DNA of 64,000 bases from Nymphaea colorata (taxonomy: Eukaryota > Streptophyta > Magnoliopsida > Nymphaeales > Nymphaeaceae), in assembly GCF_008831285.2 (NCBI RefSeq), contig NC_045139.1, positions 15,544,354 through 15,608,353 of the forward strand, in the 5' to 3' direction. A program made the position numbers and the translations under genes. Positions within the stretch are counted from its first letter, which is position 1. Every line of letters begins with the position of its first letter. The notes below the pieces were generated by a model, which did not search any database, had not been told where the DNA came from, and was given only the letters and a program-made list of their open reading frames with translations. This document shows, in pieces, positions 1-11,400 of this stretch.

Positions 1-34
1 TCCCGTGCATGTCCCTGCGGTCACCTCTTCCAAA

Positions 35-202
35 TCAACGTTTACTTCCTGCTCTGTAGTCCAAATTAATTAGGACGTCGACATCAGCAGAAGGTCTGTG
101 CACATCCATGGCCCTGCCTTCACGTGCCTGATTCGGCCGAGAGAGGAAGATGCACAAGATTAGGACAAGCTTTCTTCCAATGGAAAGAAGACTGCCGTCC
201 AT
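35..202 (-). CDS. Putative small secreted peptide, possible first exon
   Basis: A 55-codon reading frame starts at the ATG at 202. It opens with a short polar stretch and then a hydrophobic run (KLVLILCIFL), which looks like a signal peptide. Its C-terminal part is acidic-hydrophobic and ends LINLDYRAGSKR before a stop at 35-37. A GT dinucleotide with reasonable donor context (GGAA then GTAAAC, intron from 45 downward) would end the exon inside the codon after DYRAG, so the real C terminus may lie beyond the window. A signal peptide followed by an acidic residue and DY near the exon end recalls precursors of tyrosine-sulfated peptides such as the PSY type. That link is inference from shape only, because the diagnostic downstream residues are not visible. 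It could equally be a chance frame. Confidence 0.25.
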   Translation of the reverse strand: MDGSLLSIGRKLVLILCIFLSRPNQAREGRAMDVHRPSADVDVLINLDYRAGSKR

Positions 203-1260
203 GACGTCACATGATTCTTTAGCAAGTGGGTGATTTGGGACATGGGCTCTTCCATGGTTATCGACATGGCTTGCCAGACCAGCCAACACATCAGCTGACC
301 CATTTCCAGGAGCCACACCAACCAAAAACGCCAAGTGGGCAACCCCATCTTCTTTCCCGATTTCCTTGGCATCACTGCAATTTCCTTCAAATGAATTTAT
401 CCGAGCTTTTCCTTCAAATGAATTTATCCGAGCTTACATTGATTCGGAAGCCTAGAAGCAAAGGAAGGTGGTAATCAGGTAGTAAGTGCAGAAGGCAGAG
501 GGTCTCAACTCTGTTAATTTGTTGCTTGAATTCTTCGGCTAGAGCAAGTCAGGGTTGGTGGTCAGAGCTCAGAGTCATCATCAGAACAATTCATGTTTCA
601 GAAATGAATTCAAGAAAAACCAAGACTTCTACTCTCTTGGGTGTAGCCTGCAGGCCCCAGGTAGTCTAATCCATGTTCAATGCCGACATTCATGTACGTG
701 CATTTCACAGGCCCCATCCAACTCGTTTTTACTCATTATATGCGTGAGTAGTGGGGTTTGTTGATTAATCATTTGGCGCCACTGTTCTTTGCAGGATAAT
801 ATCTGGGTACTACTAAAAACTTTTGGGCACCGTCCATTTCAAAAGATGGACGGTCAGTAGTTCTCTGTTTCTGAACAATGTGTATATTCCAATTGTATGT
901 GTGTCGCTCTTTTTGTTGGGGTGCTAAAGCACGGGAAGATCTGGCCCTTGCACGTTGCCTCTGACTAATCTAGGCATCAATCATTCATCATGGTAGAGCC
1001 AGCCATTGCCGAAGCACATGGCCCTGTCCTCGTCAAAATTTCTTCAACTTGGTAGCCACCTCCCATTTCTGTGACAGAAATGAACACCCATCGCTTTCTG
1101 GAAACCAGGCCATATGAAAGGTACTCGGTATTTATTGCCCCAGCAGAATGCCAGAAACAGCAGGTCTCCATGAACTCTTTCTCAGTTTCTTGGAATTCTT
1201 TTAAGATGTGAGCCACATTCACAGTTTTGGCAGAATAGAGAGAAGAAGAGAGGGCGTGAA
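203..1260. other. Intergenic region between the two small-peptide candidates
   Basis: I see no convincing gene here. It holds a tandem duplication at 381-434, a short perfect hairpin at 829-854 (9-bp arms reading ACCGTCCAT and its complement around an 8-base loop), and the presumed promoter and leader of the gene starting at 1261. A 6-bp relative of the hairpin motif recurs near 4690-4720, so it may be a terminus of a small transposon. Confidence 0.5.
381..434. repeat. Perfect 27-bp tandem duplication
   Basis: Two adjacent 27-bp copies, each reading TTTTCCTTCAAATGAATT and onward to CCGAGC, show no differences over almost the whole unit. The perfect match suggests a recent local duplication. 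Confidence 0.85.
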
Positions 1261-2442
1261 ATGGCGCTCAGATCTAGCCTTGCCTTGGTGATTTTGCTGC
1301 TCGTTCTGCAGCAACTGGAGTTGTACAAAGGTGGTTAAGATATTCGACTTCTAGGTTTGGATGATAACCTCCTCTACACTAACTGAGTGACTGTTGCAGG
1401 TGAACTGCAGACGGCCGAGGTATATGAAATAGACTATAAAGGGCCTGAAACCCATGCTTTCTTACCTCCTCCAGGCCACTCTCGCTTTGCCCCTTCAACA
1501 GGTTCAATAGTTAGTTAACTGCTTTTGGAATTGCTCGTTGTTTGACATAATAAGAATACTGAAATCATCGATGCATTCTGAGAAGTGACTGCTGTTCATG
1601 CAATCAGTCATGCTTTGGCCAGCTTATGACAGTCCTGAAATTATTGGAAAGTAGTAGACATTGAACGCGGTCGTCAAGCAAAGCAATTATGCTAGGGCTC
1701 AAAAGCACCTAAATTTCAAAGAAAAGGGTGCTTCAGATTTGGTTGCTTTTGAGTTATTGATTGCTATTTTTTTCTGTCACTGCTCATGAAAATATCGTTT
1801 AACTCCGTGCTATCTTTTCTTGAAGGGAACAAAAGCAAGAAGCCAAAAGTGTCGAAGGCTTTGGCCAACGTAAGCTCCCTTGCCCACTATGCATGTTTCA
1901 TCATCTCTGTAGTTACTAGAGTCCTGATGACTGCTCTAAATTAGCCACACAGACCTTGAATCACACAGAACCAGCTTACTTGATAGTCACTACCAAGCCT
2001 CCTTTCATAAGGCCGCTAGTGTTTCCAGTTGACATGCCAAAAAACCGCCATATCTTAGGTCAAAGATGACATTGCTCTCAATGCTGTGTAACAAATCTTC
2101 GCCCACCTAGTGGTCGTGATCTCCTCCCTAGGCCACACCTCGTCGGGGCGTAAGCCTGCTAGTTTAGTAAGATTTTAACTTGTGTCGCCTGATATTGGAG
2201 CCCACTATTTCAATAAGATGACCCCCAAGTTGGCCTGATATAGGGAGCTTGGGCCTGCCCCGCTACCCCCCACTCCCTCAGGGCTTAAGCCCGCTAGTTT
2301 AACCAGATGCAGCTAAAAGTTAGCCTGATATATGCAGCTTGGTGCATTTGGTTTGTGTTTTTTCTTAAGTGTAGATACAAATAGAGACGGAAGATGGTAA
2401 TCGAAAATCCTTCCCTACACATTTCATGCAGTTGTTCAACAC

Positions 2443-2494
<52 letters not shown>

Positions 2495-2496
2495 AT

Positions 2497-2533
<37 letters not shown>

Positions 2534-2685
2534 TTATCTTAGCCGGCCTAGTTCTTTCTTTATGATATAACTTCAGATGCGCTGTTGCTCAAGTCCATAA
2601 AAAAGGGTGCCGTGAGTAGGTTCTTTACTGTTATCACAAGAAATGGTGGTTGATTCTGCAGATGAAACAGGCTGGCGGAAGATGA
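1261..2685 (+). CDS. Putative small secreted peptide precursor with a DY motif (4 exons, 79 aa)
   Basis: Proposed coding exons are 1261-1330, 1400-1501, 1826-1869 and 2662-2685. All three introns are GT-AG and the phase is kept. The protein starts with a typical signal peptide (about residues 1-20, SSLALVILLLVLQQL core). The mature part has an acidic stretch AEVYEIDYKGPETH, then LPPPGHSRFAPSTG, then a basic tail with KSKKPK and KALANMKQAGGR. It has no cysteines. A tyrosine directly after Asp in an acidic context is the usual substrate of plant tyrosylprotein sulfotransferase, and a proline-rich segment often follows in sulfated or hydroxyprolinated peptide hormones. I do not recognise the family with certainty. 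The signal peptide and coherent splicing support a real gene; the last exon is the weakest part, since another acceptor could change the C terminus. Confidence 0.5.
2147..2345. repeat. Degenerate tandem repeat in intron 3 of the small-peptide gene
   Basis: Two diverged copies share the blocks GCCTGCTAGTTTA / GCCCGCTAGTTTA and GGCCTGATATAGGGAGCTTGG / AGCCTGATATATGCAGCTTGG, about 120-130 bp apart. This is probably part of an old transposon; no class can be assigned. Confidence 0.5.
2439..2533. repeat. Compound microsatellite (CA)n(TA)n(GA)n
   Basis: An AC/CA run is followed by a short TA run and then a GA run, with a few interruptions. It lies in intron 3 of the small-peptide gene. Three other TA-then-GA tracts in this window have the same order on the plus strand. 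Confidence 0.95.
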
Positions 2686-3883
2686 AGGATTTCAGGTACC
2701 TCACCAGATAGAGCAGACTTGATGATGAAGGGCTGAAGGACTGCATGATAAGTTCATTTACTAATCCTGTTGTGAAGACCCCCCCATAGTAGAAGCACTC
2801 AGTAGAAGTAGAAAAGAAAAGTTTCCTTCTTATGTTATCTCTGTATTTTATGAATTATGTAGTACCAAATGGTGGCAGAATTTCTTCTAAAAACTAAGAG
2901 ATGCACCTGCGAGCAGTCTCATGTCTGTCTCCATTCCTAATTGCACATGCAACATGCCAAACTAAGTTGATCCAGCCAGCTTTTTCAGAAGCACCATGTA
3001 GATAGCGGTAAACAGAAAACTTACAGAGATCTGGAGTCCATGGTTCAAATATTGACTGAACTAGTTCAGCGATGGTGCTTGGTCGACCATACAAGGCCAC
3101 GTAGATAAAAGAACGACATGATAAAATACTCTCATCCAACTCCTGATGATTGGGTAAAATGTTTGGGATACACACCAGTAGGATACATGGACAAGAAGGC
3201 TCGGGTGCACATGCACAAATATGGTTCGCAGAGGGACATGACCCCCCAAACCTTTAGTTCCCAAATCTTAATAGATGCTAAAGAATACTTGACAATCTGA
3301 GGCTTCAAATAACTCATTTAGAAGGAGAAGATGCATATTTGCTATTTGCTACAATTTTTTATCAGTTGATTCTGATTCCCACCCCCAAAAATGCGCTCTC
3401 TAATTGTTTTAGTAATTAGTACAGATAAGCTTCTATACACTAAAACTGAACATGACAAGCTTCTAAATCACCAAAACTGAGCATGCATCAAGACCTTAGT
3501 GTCCGAGTTCTACCATACTGGGATCAATCTACAGTTTGGTTTATCCGGCCAAAAAGAAGAAGAAGAAGAAGAAGAAGAAGAAGAAGAAGAAGGTAACACA
3601 CGTGAAAGGTGTCCAGTCCACTTCAATACGTCCACAGGATATCCAAGTAAATCAGTCTTATGTTTACAGAGAAGGGTAAAAAAGGCAGCCACTAAAAAAT
3701 ACAACATTGATATGCACTTGAAAACAAGTTGCAGGTCAACAATACTGACAGCAGTATGGCCTCGTAAGACCTAAAACAATTACGAGTATTTACTCCACAT
3801 TATGGACAACATGATTTACTCGCCATCATACACACAGATAAGTTTAAATTAAAAACATAGATAAATTCATGGGCATATCAGCT
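2686..3883. other. Intergenic region between the small-peptide and PLAC8 genes
   Basis: No supported gene. It contains the 3' flank of the plus-strand peptide gene and the 3' flank of the minus-strand PLAC8 gene, which converge here. A GAA microsatellite lies at 3555-3592. Confidence 0.5.
3555..3592. repeat. (GAA)n microsatellite
   Basis: About twelve uninterrupted AAG/GAA triplets. It accounts for the poly-Glu and poly-Ser stretches in the overlapping spurious reading frames. Confidence 0.95.
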
Positions 3884-6800
3884 TCAATTGATCTGCATTC
3901 CACGACCCATCGTTTGTTCTGTTGGAGGAATCATAACCAACACAGAGCGAGTGCTGAAACCAGGATGGGGTAGCCTACGCCGCAACTCTCTTCCCTCCTG
4001 ACAGAGAGAACAGGCATGACAAAAGAAATGGGTAGCAAAGTCACATGCCGACTCACAATTTTCACGCTGTTCCTCATCTTCAATCATGCCTTTGCAACAA
4101 CCACAGGATCTAGTGAACGCTTCACAGCCACCCTGTTCATTTAATGAATGAACTTACAGGTTAGATAAATATTGCTGAAAAAGCATAGTATAGAATCGAT
4201 CTTTGCTTGAATTTATTTCAGATTTGGATCTGAGTTGTGTACAATAGTATTGTATTGGATTTGGATGTAAATTAGGAAAGATCCACGTTTTATCATGCTA
4301 GTGTTGAATGAATCTAGAATGCATTAAACGTGATTTTATTTATACCACAGGCAATTTTTTGTTTCCAACCCACATTCTAATCTATGCTTGACTACCCTAA
4401 TTATAACTCTTAGCATGAATGATGTAGTTGGTAAATGTGTTTGGAACCAGATTTCATTTAATCTGAGATATGTTTTATATTCTTATGCATATTTGGATCA
4501 GTTATTCAATTTTGGATATAAGCATCATATTTCCATGTAATATTTATGCATGAATGTGATTTCTGATGTACATTTGAGATCCATGTTTGAATTATACTAT
4601 CAAATGCATGCTAGTGACCATGTACGGCTCAGGAAGGAGGAATACTTTATAAATGATATTCCAACTGGCAGATCAAGGTGATCTTGACTGCCGTGCATCT
4701 CAAAAGATGGACAGGCTGAACATAGACCATGCCTCCTAATCTAGTGCTTCAAAATATTAGGAAGATGGAGCAACAGAACTTAGTTGAGCATGCAACAAAA
4801 ATTGGGACTTTTTTTCTAAATGATACAAGCACATGGATTGAGCAAAACCAGCAAATTAATGTTCTGCCAATGTTTTCTAGGAAATGGATCAGAGTCGAAT
4901 CAAATCTCAGCATTACCAAACCTGACTTCACCCAGTACTCTAACTTAATTGGATCCTTTGCTTGAACCTAAAGTTCTTAGATGTGGTCATAATTTGAGAC
5001 GAATCATATATACATAGAGCACTAGCATAATATCCACCTTTCTTTTGTGTCTCCTTTGGTTATACGATTTTTCTAATGAAAGTCAAACTTGAATCCAGTT
5101 TAGATGCAAACTTGATACCAGGTTTGGATCAGTAAAATCAAATACAAATTTTTCCTGTTTCAACTTGCAATAGGGCTTCGGCTTTCTAATAATTCCCAGA
5201 AACAGTTTATCATTTACTTTTTTTTTTTTTCAACATGTAGTGTAGGATTGTTACTTCACAGCTTCAATATGAAAATAGATCTGAAAGCATGGACCTCTTG
5301 GAATTCAGGTAAAAGGTGGGTCCCCGTGTGGAATGTCTACATGCTGAAAAATTGCAAGTTCTCGTTTTAGACAATCAGCGTTCACTGGTCATTGAACAGC
5401 AATGATTTCTTGAAGATTCTCAATGCTATATGCATTTACAGCACAAGTATTACTAATCTACAATAAATGTAACAGTTAGAAACATAAAAACTACTCAACA
5501 AGTGACATATACAACAATGATTCAAACAATCTCACACTCCCAGTTTTATCTAGAAAGATGTACCATGTAATATTGACAGAGTACAAGATAAAGAAAAACC
5601 AGTGAAACAAAATGTTACTTGACCAAAAAGTAAATCAATCTGCACATTAATTTACATAAAATTTTATCATTGTTGTTACCATAGATTCATAATGACAGTG
5701 TTTCAAAATAAACTAATAAAGGATTAACACAACATGCCTCAAGGTTGAAGTTCCGTCTGATCGCAGTACGGCTCGGATACGAGAACCAGGGAGCTAAACA
5801 ATTCCAACCAAAGAGAGAGTTCCCCAGCAGGTACAGTCCAGTGTATGGCAAGCAGTGGTTTGCAAATGTACCAGGACCCCCGCCAATCCTCTCAACATTA
5901 CTTCCATACAGCATGCAAGGAGCAAAACTTCCAAGAAGGCCTGATCAAAATGTCAAGACTTGTTAGACGACAAACAATGAAACTAGCTGCAACAACTAAA
6001 TTCCATAAGAATTAAGCAAACCGTGCAAACTGCATACATTATTCTTCTGTGGACTATTATTAAGGAAACCAGCCAGGCACTAGGAATGCAAATAGAATGT
6101 AAAAAAAAAACCATATTCCAAATGTTTGGGGGTAGCTCAAACTCTCAATCAGATTTATTACCATCTTAAGATATCAAGCATCTGGAGTGTCATTTCAGTG
6201 CTTGTGGAGGAACAACTAGGGATGTCAATGGATCAGATTCAGATCAAGCATACCCTTAATCATATCCACTTTTTCGGATATTCATATATTGGATTCAAAT
6301 ACGAATATAGAAAAGTCATATCCAAATCTGGATCCGATTTTTATATTCATATTCATATCCAAATCTGAATATGAATTTTGAACCAGATTTTGCCAATTTT
6401 CAAAATGTAATAGCATTAGATATATGATATTTATCTAAAAATAAATCCGATCCGAATCCAATCGGATATTTGTGTATATCTGAATCCGATCAGATGTCAT
6501 TTCTTAAATTCAAATCTGATTCGATTTCTTAATCGAATAGTAAATTTTTTTTCATATCCGATTTTTTGGAGGTTTAGATGGATATCTTATCCAAATCGGA
6601 TATATGGACATCCCTAGGAACAACAAATGACAAAATACCTGCTTTGATCACAATATGCAAAAAACATTCACTAATACTTGTGACATCTTTCAATACATGG
6701 TAATCAATCAATCTAAGAAACAAAAAGAAAAAAAAAAGTACTAAAAGTACTTTGCATGGCCTGATTGTTGCCACCATTGTCACATAAAATGCATATTATT

Positions 6801-8483
6801 TGAAAAAACATGTATAATACCCAAGAAATAAGTCTTTTTTAGAAAAAATGCCAGGAAATAAAAAACGTAAAAAACGCATATTATACACATTTTTAGCATC
6901 TTTTCGTATTTTCTATTAATTTTTATTTTTTTATGATTTTCATGATTTATTAAATGTTTAACATTTTTTAATTTTTTGCTGAGATTTTCTCAAGATATTC
7001 TCATGATATACAACTTTGCCGTATTATACCTGAGAAATTCCTTACCGTATAATCCCGTACACGATATATGTGACAATGGTTCAAACAATGCTTGACTCAC
7101 CATAGAAGTTACTTGTAACAAGAAAGAAAAAAAAAACCTTCAGGATTGCAGATGGACATGAGGTGAGTATGCTACCAAGTGAAACAAACGAAGGGCATAA
7201 TAGGCCTGGCAAACTGGCAATGCACATTGATCAGCAACCAGGATTAAGTTTGTTCATCAAGAGATCAGAAAGACTGCAAATCATACAATTAGAATTGGCC
7301 TATAGTATTCTAGTAAATTCTTAAACATAATTTAATCATAATCTAGCTACCATGATATCAATAAGCAAAACTGTAAAAGTAGTTTCTTCTTTTGTGTCTG
7401 CCACCATCAAGAATTCAGCACCACTATATGCCAAAGGGAAAACAACCATATAAGTGTACAACCATTCATGTATTTTTCAATCCCTTCCCTCACAATAAAT
7501 ATCCAAATGAGGTGGAAAATCAATAAAATTAACCTTCCATTCCAACCGTCACACAGCAAGCAAAGGTCCACTCAATTGTCTAAGCAGACAAACAAACCTC
7601 AATAGGACAAGCAATTCGCCTCCCTACCAACTTTGAAGAAGTCAACAAGAGCACGAACTTCAGAACCATGGAGAACGTTACATGAGGTCAAATTTGTAGA
7701 ATTACGAACGAAATCCATAGAATCAGTATCCCGCTTCTAGCCAAAGTCCATATCTCTTCAAGCATAAGAGGACTTTGTGACTACTTTTTCCCCATTACAC
7801 AATTCACAAGGTAAAACTCCAGATCAGGTAAGTAGGCTTTCAATCCGAAGAATCCATATAGACATGATCATTCCTTTTTTCCTTTTTACAGATAAGGATA
7901 AAATAAAGTAGAACAAAGATTTTATCGGCAACAAAGCAAAGAGAGCGAAGAACTCCTAAAAGTCCGAGCAGCAAGGCAACAATCCTCGCTGATTCAATAC
8001 AGTAAGGCCACAACCCGCATTCACAGCATAAGGGACTTTAGACTATGTAAACTAACGAAGTTTAGGTTTCAATTTCCACAGGAGTTACCAAATTCTCCGA
8101 CGAGATCAAGTATCTAACCTAACGAAATTCAACTTCCATTTCCACAGAAATTGTCAATTTTTTTGCCAGATCAAGGAGAAGAAGGTCGGAAAGAAAGAGG
8201 AGGAGAAGCAGATCAGGTGAGGAAGACGGGACCACTCACAGACTTCGAGATCGCTGCTGCAAAACTCGTCATTGCGGCCAAGGCATTGGCAGATGGATGA
8301 GTTCCATTGGGATCGGGCAACGGGCTCCCCGACGACGCTGCCGTTCCCCAGCGGGAGGCCATCTGCTGTCCATCCACGAGGGGCAGCATCCTGCCTCTTT
8401 TCCGCTGCCCCCTTCTTCTCTTCTGCCGCGCCTTTCGTCGGCAGCAGAGGACTAGCTTCCTCTCCTCCCACCGGCGCTGCCAT
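3884..8483 (-). CDS. PLAC8-family cysteine-rich membrane protein (3 exons, 231 aa)
   Basis: Coding exons on the minus strand are 8483-8240, 5940-5738 and 4132-3884, totalling 696 nt. The N-terminal ~55 residues are a low-complexity Ala/Glu/Lys/Gly head. The conserved body follows: ARSQWNSSICQCLGRNDEF, then CSSDLEVCLLGSFAPC, then YGSNVERIGG, GWNCLAPWFSYPSRTAIRR, a CGCC cluster, and CHACSLCQEGRELRRR with the conserved end MIPPTEQTMGR. This matches the Arabidopsis At4g23470-like branch of plant PLAC8 proteins, whose biochemical role is poorly known; related PLAC8 proteins affect cell number or metal handling at membranes. Intron 1 (phase 1) uses GTGAGT. Intron 2 (5737-4133) uses a GC donor, the only junction that gives the family alignment NLE-G-x-x-EA. 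Intron 1 hosts a 400-bp hAT-type MITE. The 8483 ATG is chosen because it is in frame with the conserved body. Confidence 0.93.
6217..6616. mobile_element. hAT-type MITE, 400 bp, with perfect 8-bp target duplication
   Basis: The element starts TAGGGATGTC and ends with the exact reverse complement GACATCCCTA. It is flanked on both sides by the identical octamer GGAACAAC (6209-6216 and 6617-6624). Eight-bp duplications with TAGGG-type termini are typical of hAT elements. The interior is a GGAT/ATCC-rich low-complexity sequence with no coding capacity, so it is non-autonomous. It sits in intron 1 of the PLAC8 gene. Confidence 0.9.
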
Positions 8484-11400
8484 CTTCTCGCTCCCCGCTT
8501 CTCTCTCCTCTTCCTCCCCTCCTCCGCTGCCAAAGGAAGGAAAGAGGGCTGTTTCTCGCTGTTGCCGCGTTCCCTCCTTTCCTTTTATCTACGCGGTGAA
8601 GGAGCTCACCGACGACCGCGGCCCCGCCCCCATCTCTTCCGCCCGTCAGCCGTTAGCCTTTTCTTGCGGTATAACCGTAATGCCACAGTATTCCAAAGCC
8701 GTACCTAGAATGTTTACTAATTCAAACTAGGGCACCCGTGACAAATTTTTGAGATTCTTACGCAGAAACGTTCGAGGCAGGGGTGAAACTAGGATTGCTT
8801 TTTAAGAGGAACCGAATAATATTCTCAAAGTTTATATATGCAGACCGAATAATATTTTTCAGAATTTCTGTAATAAAATATAAACGTAAATTTTTGGAAA
8901 CACTTTTTTTTTTGGCTTGTTAGTGCTATATATAATATATAACATAAGTTGCATAATCAAGTTGGTGCAAATGATGAGAAAAGGTTATATGTTGACCTTA
9001 AGAGGGAAGAAGGGCAGTAGAACCATAGTGGGGGGCCTTATCGAGGCACCAGGCTGTACCTGATGACGATGAAGAACTAAAGATGTTTCAGCCTTTACTC
9101 GAGCGGTGAGATTTCCTTCCACTTACCATTACCAATTACCAAGGAGATAACAAAAGCTCATGTCAGGAAAAGGGGATTTCACGCTCTCTTCTCTTATGGC
9201 CATAAGACCAAATTGGTCTCACAAATGAGTTCCATAGTTGTTAAATTAGACATGCTTAAGGGCCGGTTTGAAAAGATACCTGGCTTTGGAAGACACTTGG
9301 ATAATCTTTCAAAACAAAGTTTTCCAACATTAGACGACTGAATCCCCGTTTGATTATGTACCAACCCCTTTGGTAATGCCCACTACTTGCATTGTGGATG
9401 ATTGAACCAGACAAGTTGATCAGGGTTGAGTATCTGTTCAAACTTTGAAAGTTTGCTCATTCGAAGCTCAAGCTTCACACAGAGGCCTGGCACTATGGGA
9501 AAGCTGTGGAGCTCATGTCCAGTTAAGTGCCAATGGATCAGATGCAATTCAGGAGTTGCACTCCAAGATGCAGCACTCCGTATATTTAACTAATCCAAAT
9601 TAGTGTACGCATCCCCCCACCTTCGATCAGCACCTCTAGCAGACTGAACACAAAATGGCTGCACACACGCATGCACACACATAAATCGCACCTGTAACAT
9701 ATGTATTTTCATAACACCGTCTGTTGTACACCATCTAAAAATTGTAATCTTGCAAGTAGGCAAGTCTGTTGTGTACAAGAGTTTTAATGTAAACAGGTAA
9801 AATATTGTGGAAAACAATGTTATTCTTGAGCAATAAACCAGTTACTTGTCCACAACAAGAGGCCGCCATCATCAATTATTTAAGTCATCTTCAAGAAACC
9901 GCCCTCCATGATCCGTCAATGTGAGGGATCCATGAAATTGGATAATTTTGTAGCCCCTAACGCAAGCCTGCTACCTGTTGAGAGAAGACAAATCCGTCAC
10001 TTGAAACTTTTCTGATCAACGTAAGAGGTTGAGCAGGAATACTAAATACGGTTCAAATCATGATACAGAGGAAAACTAAGTGCTTGATTGTAGTATATTA
10101 ATATTCCGTAAACAAGAGATTTCAAGCATACGTAAGTTCCATGGGAATTATCCAAGAAAGCTAAACATATTGAAAAAAATAAACAAAACAGAATACAAGT
10201 TTCAGAAAAAAGATGCAGGCACAACAGATCGAGCAGTCATACAAATGTAAAATATCACGAGTGGAAAAGAATGGTGAATGAAGTGGAACAAGAAGGCAAA
10301 GCTCCACAGAAAGATGAGCCGCTTTAATTATATGATGACTAGACACCAACTAACACATAATTAGTTGAACCAACAAAAGGATATCTGAAAGAGCTAGTCT
10401 GATCTTGTACTAAAAATGATTTTGCCAAAATATATTTGTGACAAGGTGTTTCTGCTTTGGCGCAAGTGCTGTTCCCCTTAGTTTAAGAAACGCCATAATG
10501 AGGAATGCATTTGCATTATAAGAAGTTACACCTAGAAGAATGACCTTGCTCAGAGATTCACAGTGAACATCAATGACATATCCAAGCCAGAAGAGACAAG
10601 AACTAGGCAGAATGGTGATGCCAGGAAAACAGAAACCCATTGGAAAGTCCTTTTCGTTGCCAGCATAGACAAGAACTAAAGCCACAAATTCACAGTGAGA
10701 AACATCAACATATCCAAACCAGAGGAGAAGAAAAACTTGGTAGAATGGTGATGGAAGAAAAGCACTGAAACCCATGTAAGAGTCTCTTTTGTGGCTATCC
10801 AGCTCCACAACTAAATCCAGGGCTGCTGCGTCATAACCTCACCAACATGAGAACCAACAGAGCTGTTGCGCCACCTAGCCAACAAGAGAATAAAAGCCAT
10901 CTCCAAAGAGGTCCATCTTGAGTGCTAAAAGCGAATTATAGAGTTGGTCTAAAGAAGAAAGGTCGATTAAAATGACCTTATTAATGGATAGGCATGAGAG
11001 CAACATAATAGGCATTATCCCTTAGCACTATGGTGTCTCCAGCATGATTTCATTACAGCCTACCCTAAATCACAAACTTAGATTTTCTAGGTGCATCCAC
11101 CACAAGAACATAATAAAAGATGACTCCTTTATCAGGATTAAACTTGCAAGTTGCAATAGTTACTAGTAACAACGAACAACTAGAAAAGGTAAAATATGGA
11201 AAAGAAAATTTTAATTAAAAGAAGTTGCATAAACCATCATATATTCTCTCAAATACAAGAAGCAAGAGGAAAAAAAGGAGAGAAATCCATTGATAATTGT
11301 GGTTTCTAAAAAATATGCCTTACACCAGATCAGACAGAGGACAATAACTTGATGATGCATCTCCCAAACTATGTAAGACATGAGAGAATGTCCTTCTTGG

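Noticed and set aside
977..1222. Minus-strand 81-codon frame upstream of the small-peptide gene
   Set aside because: The composition looks protein-like (EFQETEKEFMETCCFW), but I recognise no family and see no matching neighbouring exons. It may be a pseudogene scrap or chance.
2894..3175. Minus-strand 93-codon frame
   Set aside because: No recognisable motif and no splice partners. It falls between two convergent genes where 3' UTR sequence is expected.
3499..3774. 91-codon frame with a poly-Glu run
   Set aside because: It is produced by the (GAA)n microsatellite.
8272..8730. Plus-strand frames of 152 and 133 codons near 8.3-8.7 kb
   Set aside because: They lie antisense to PLAC8 exon 1 and its GC-rich leader, and are low-complexity Ser/Pro/Leu sequence.
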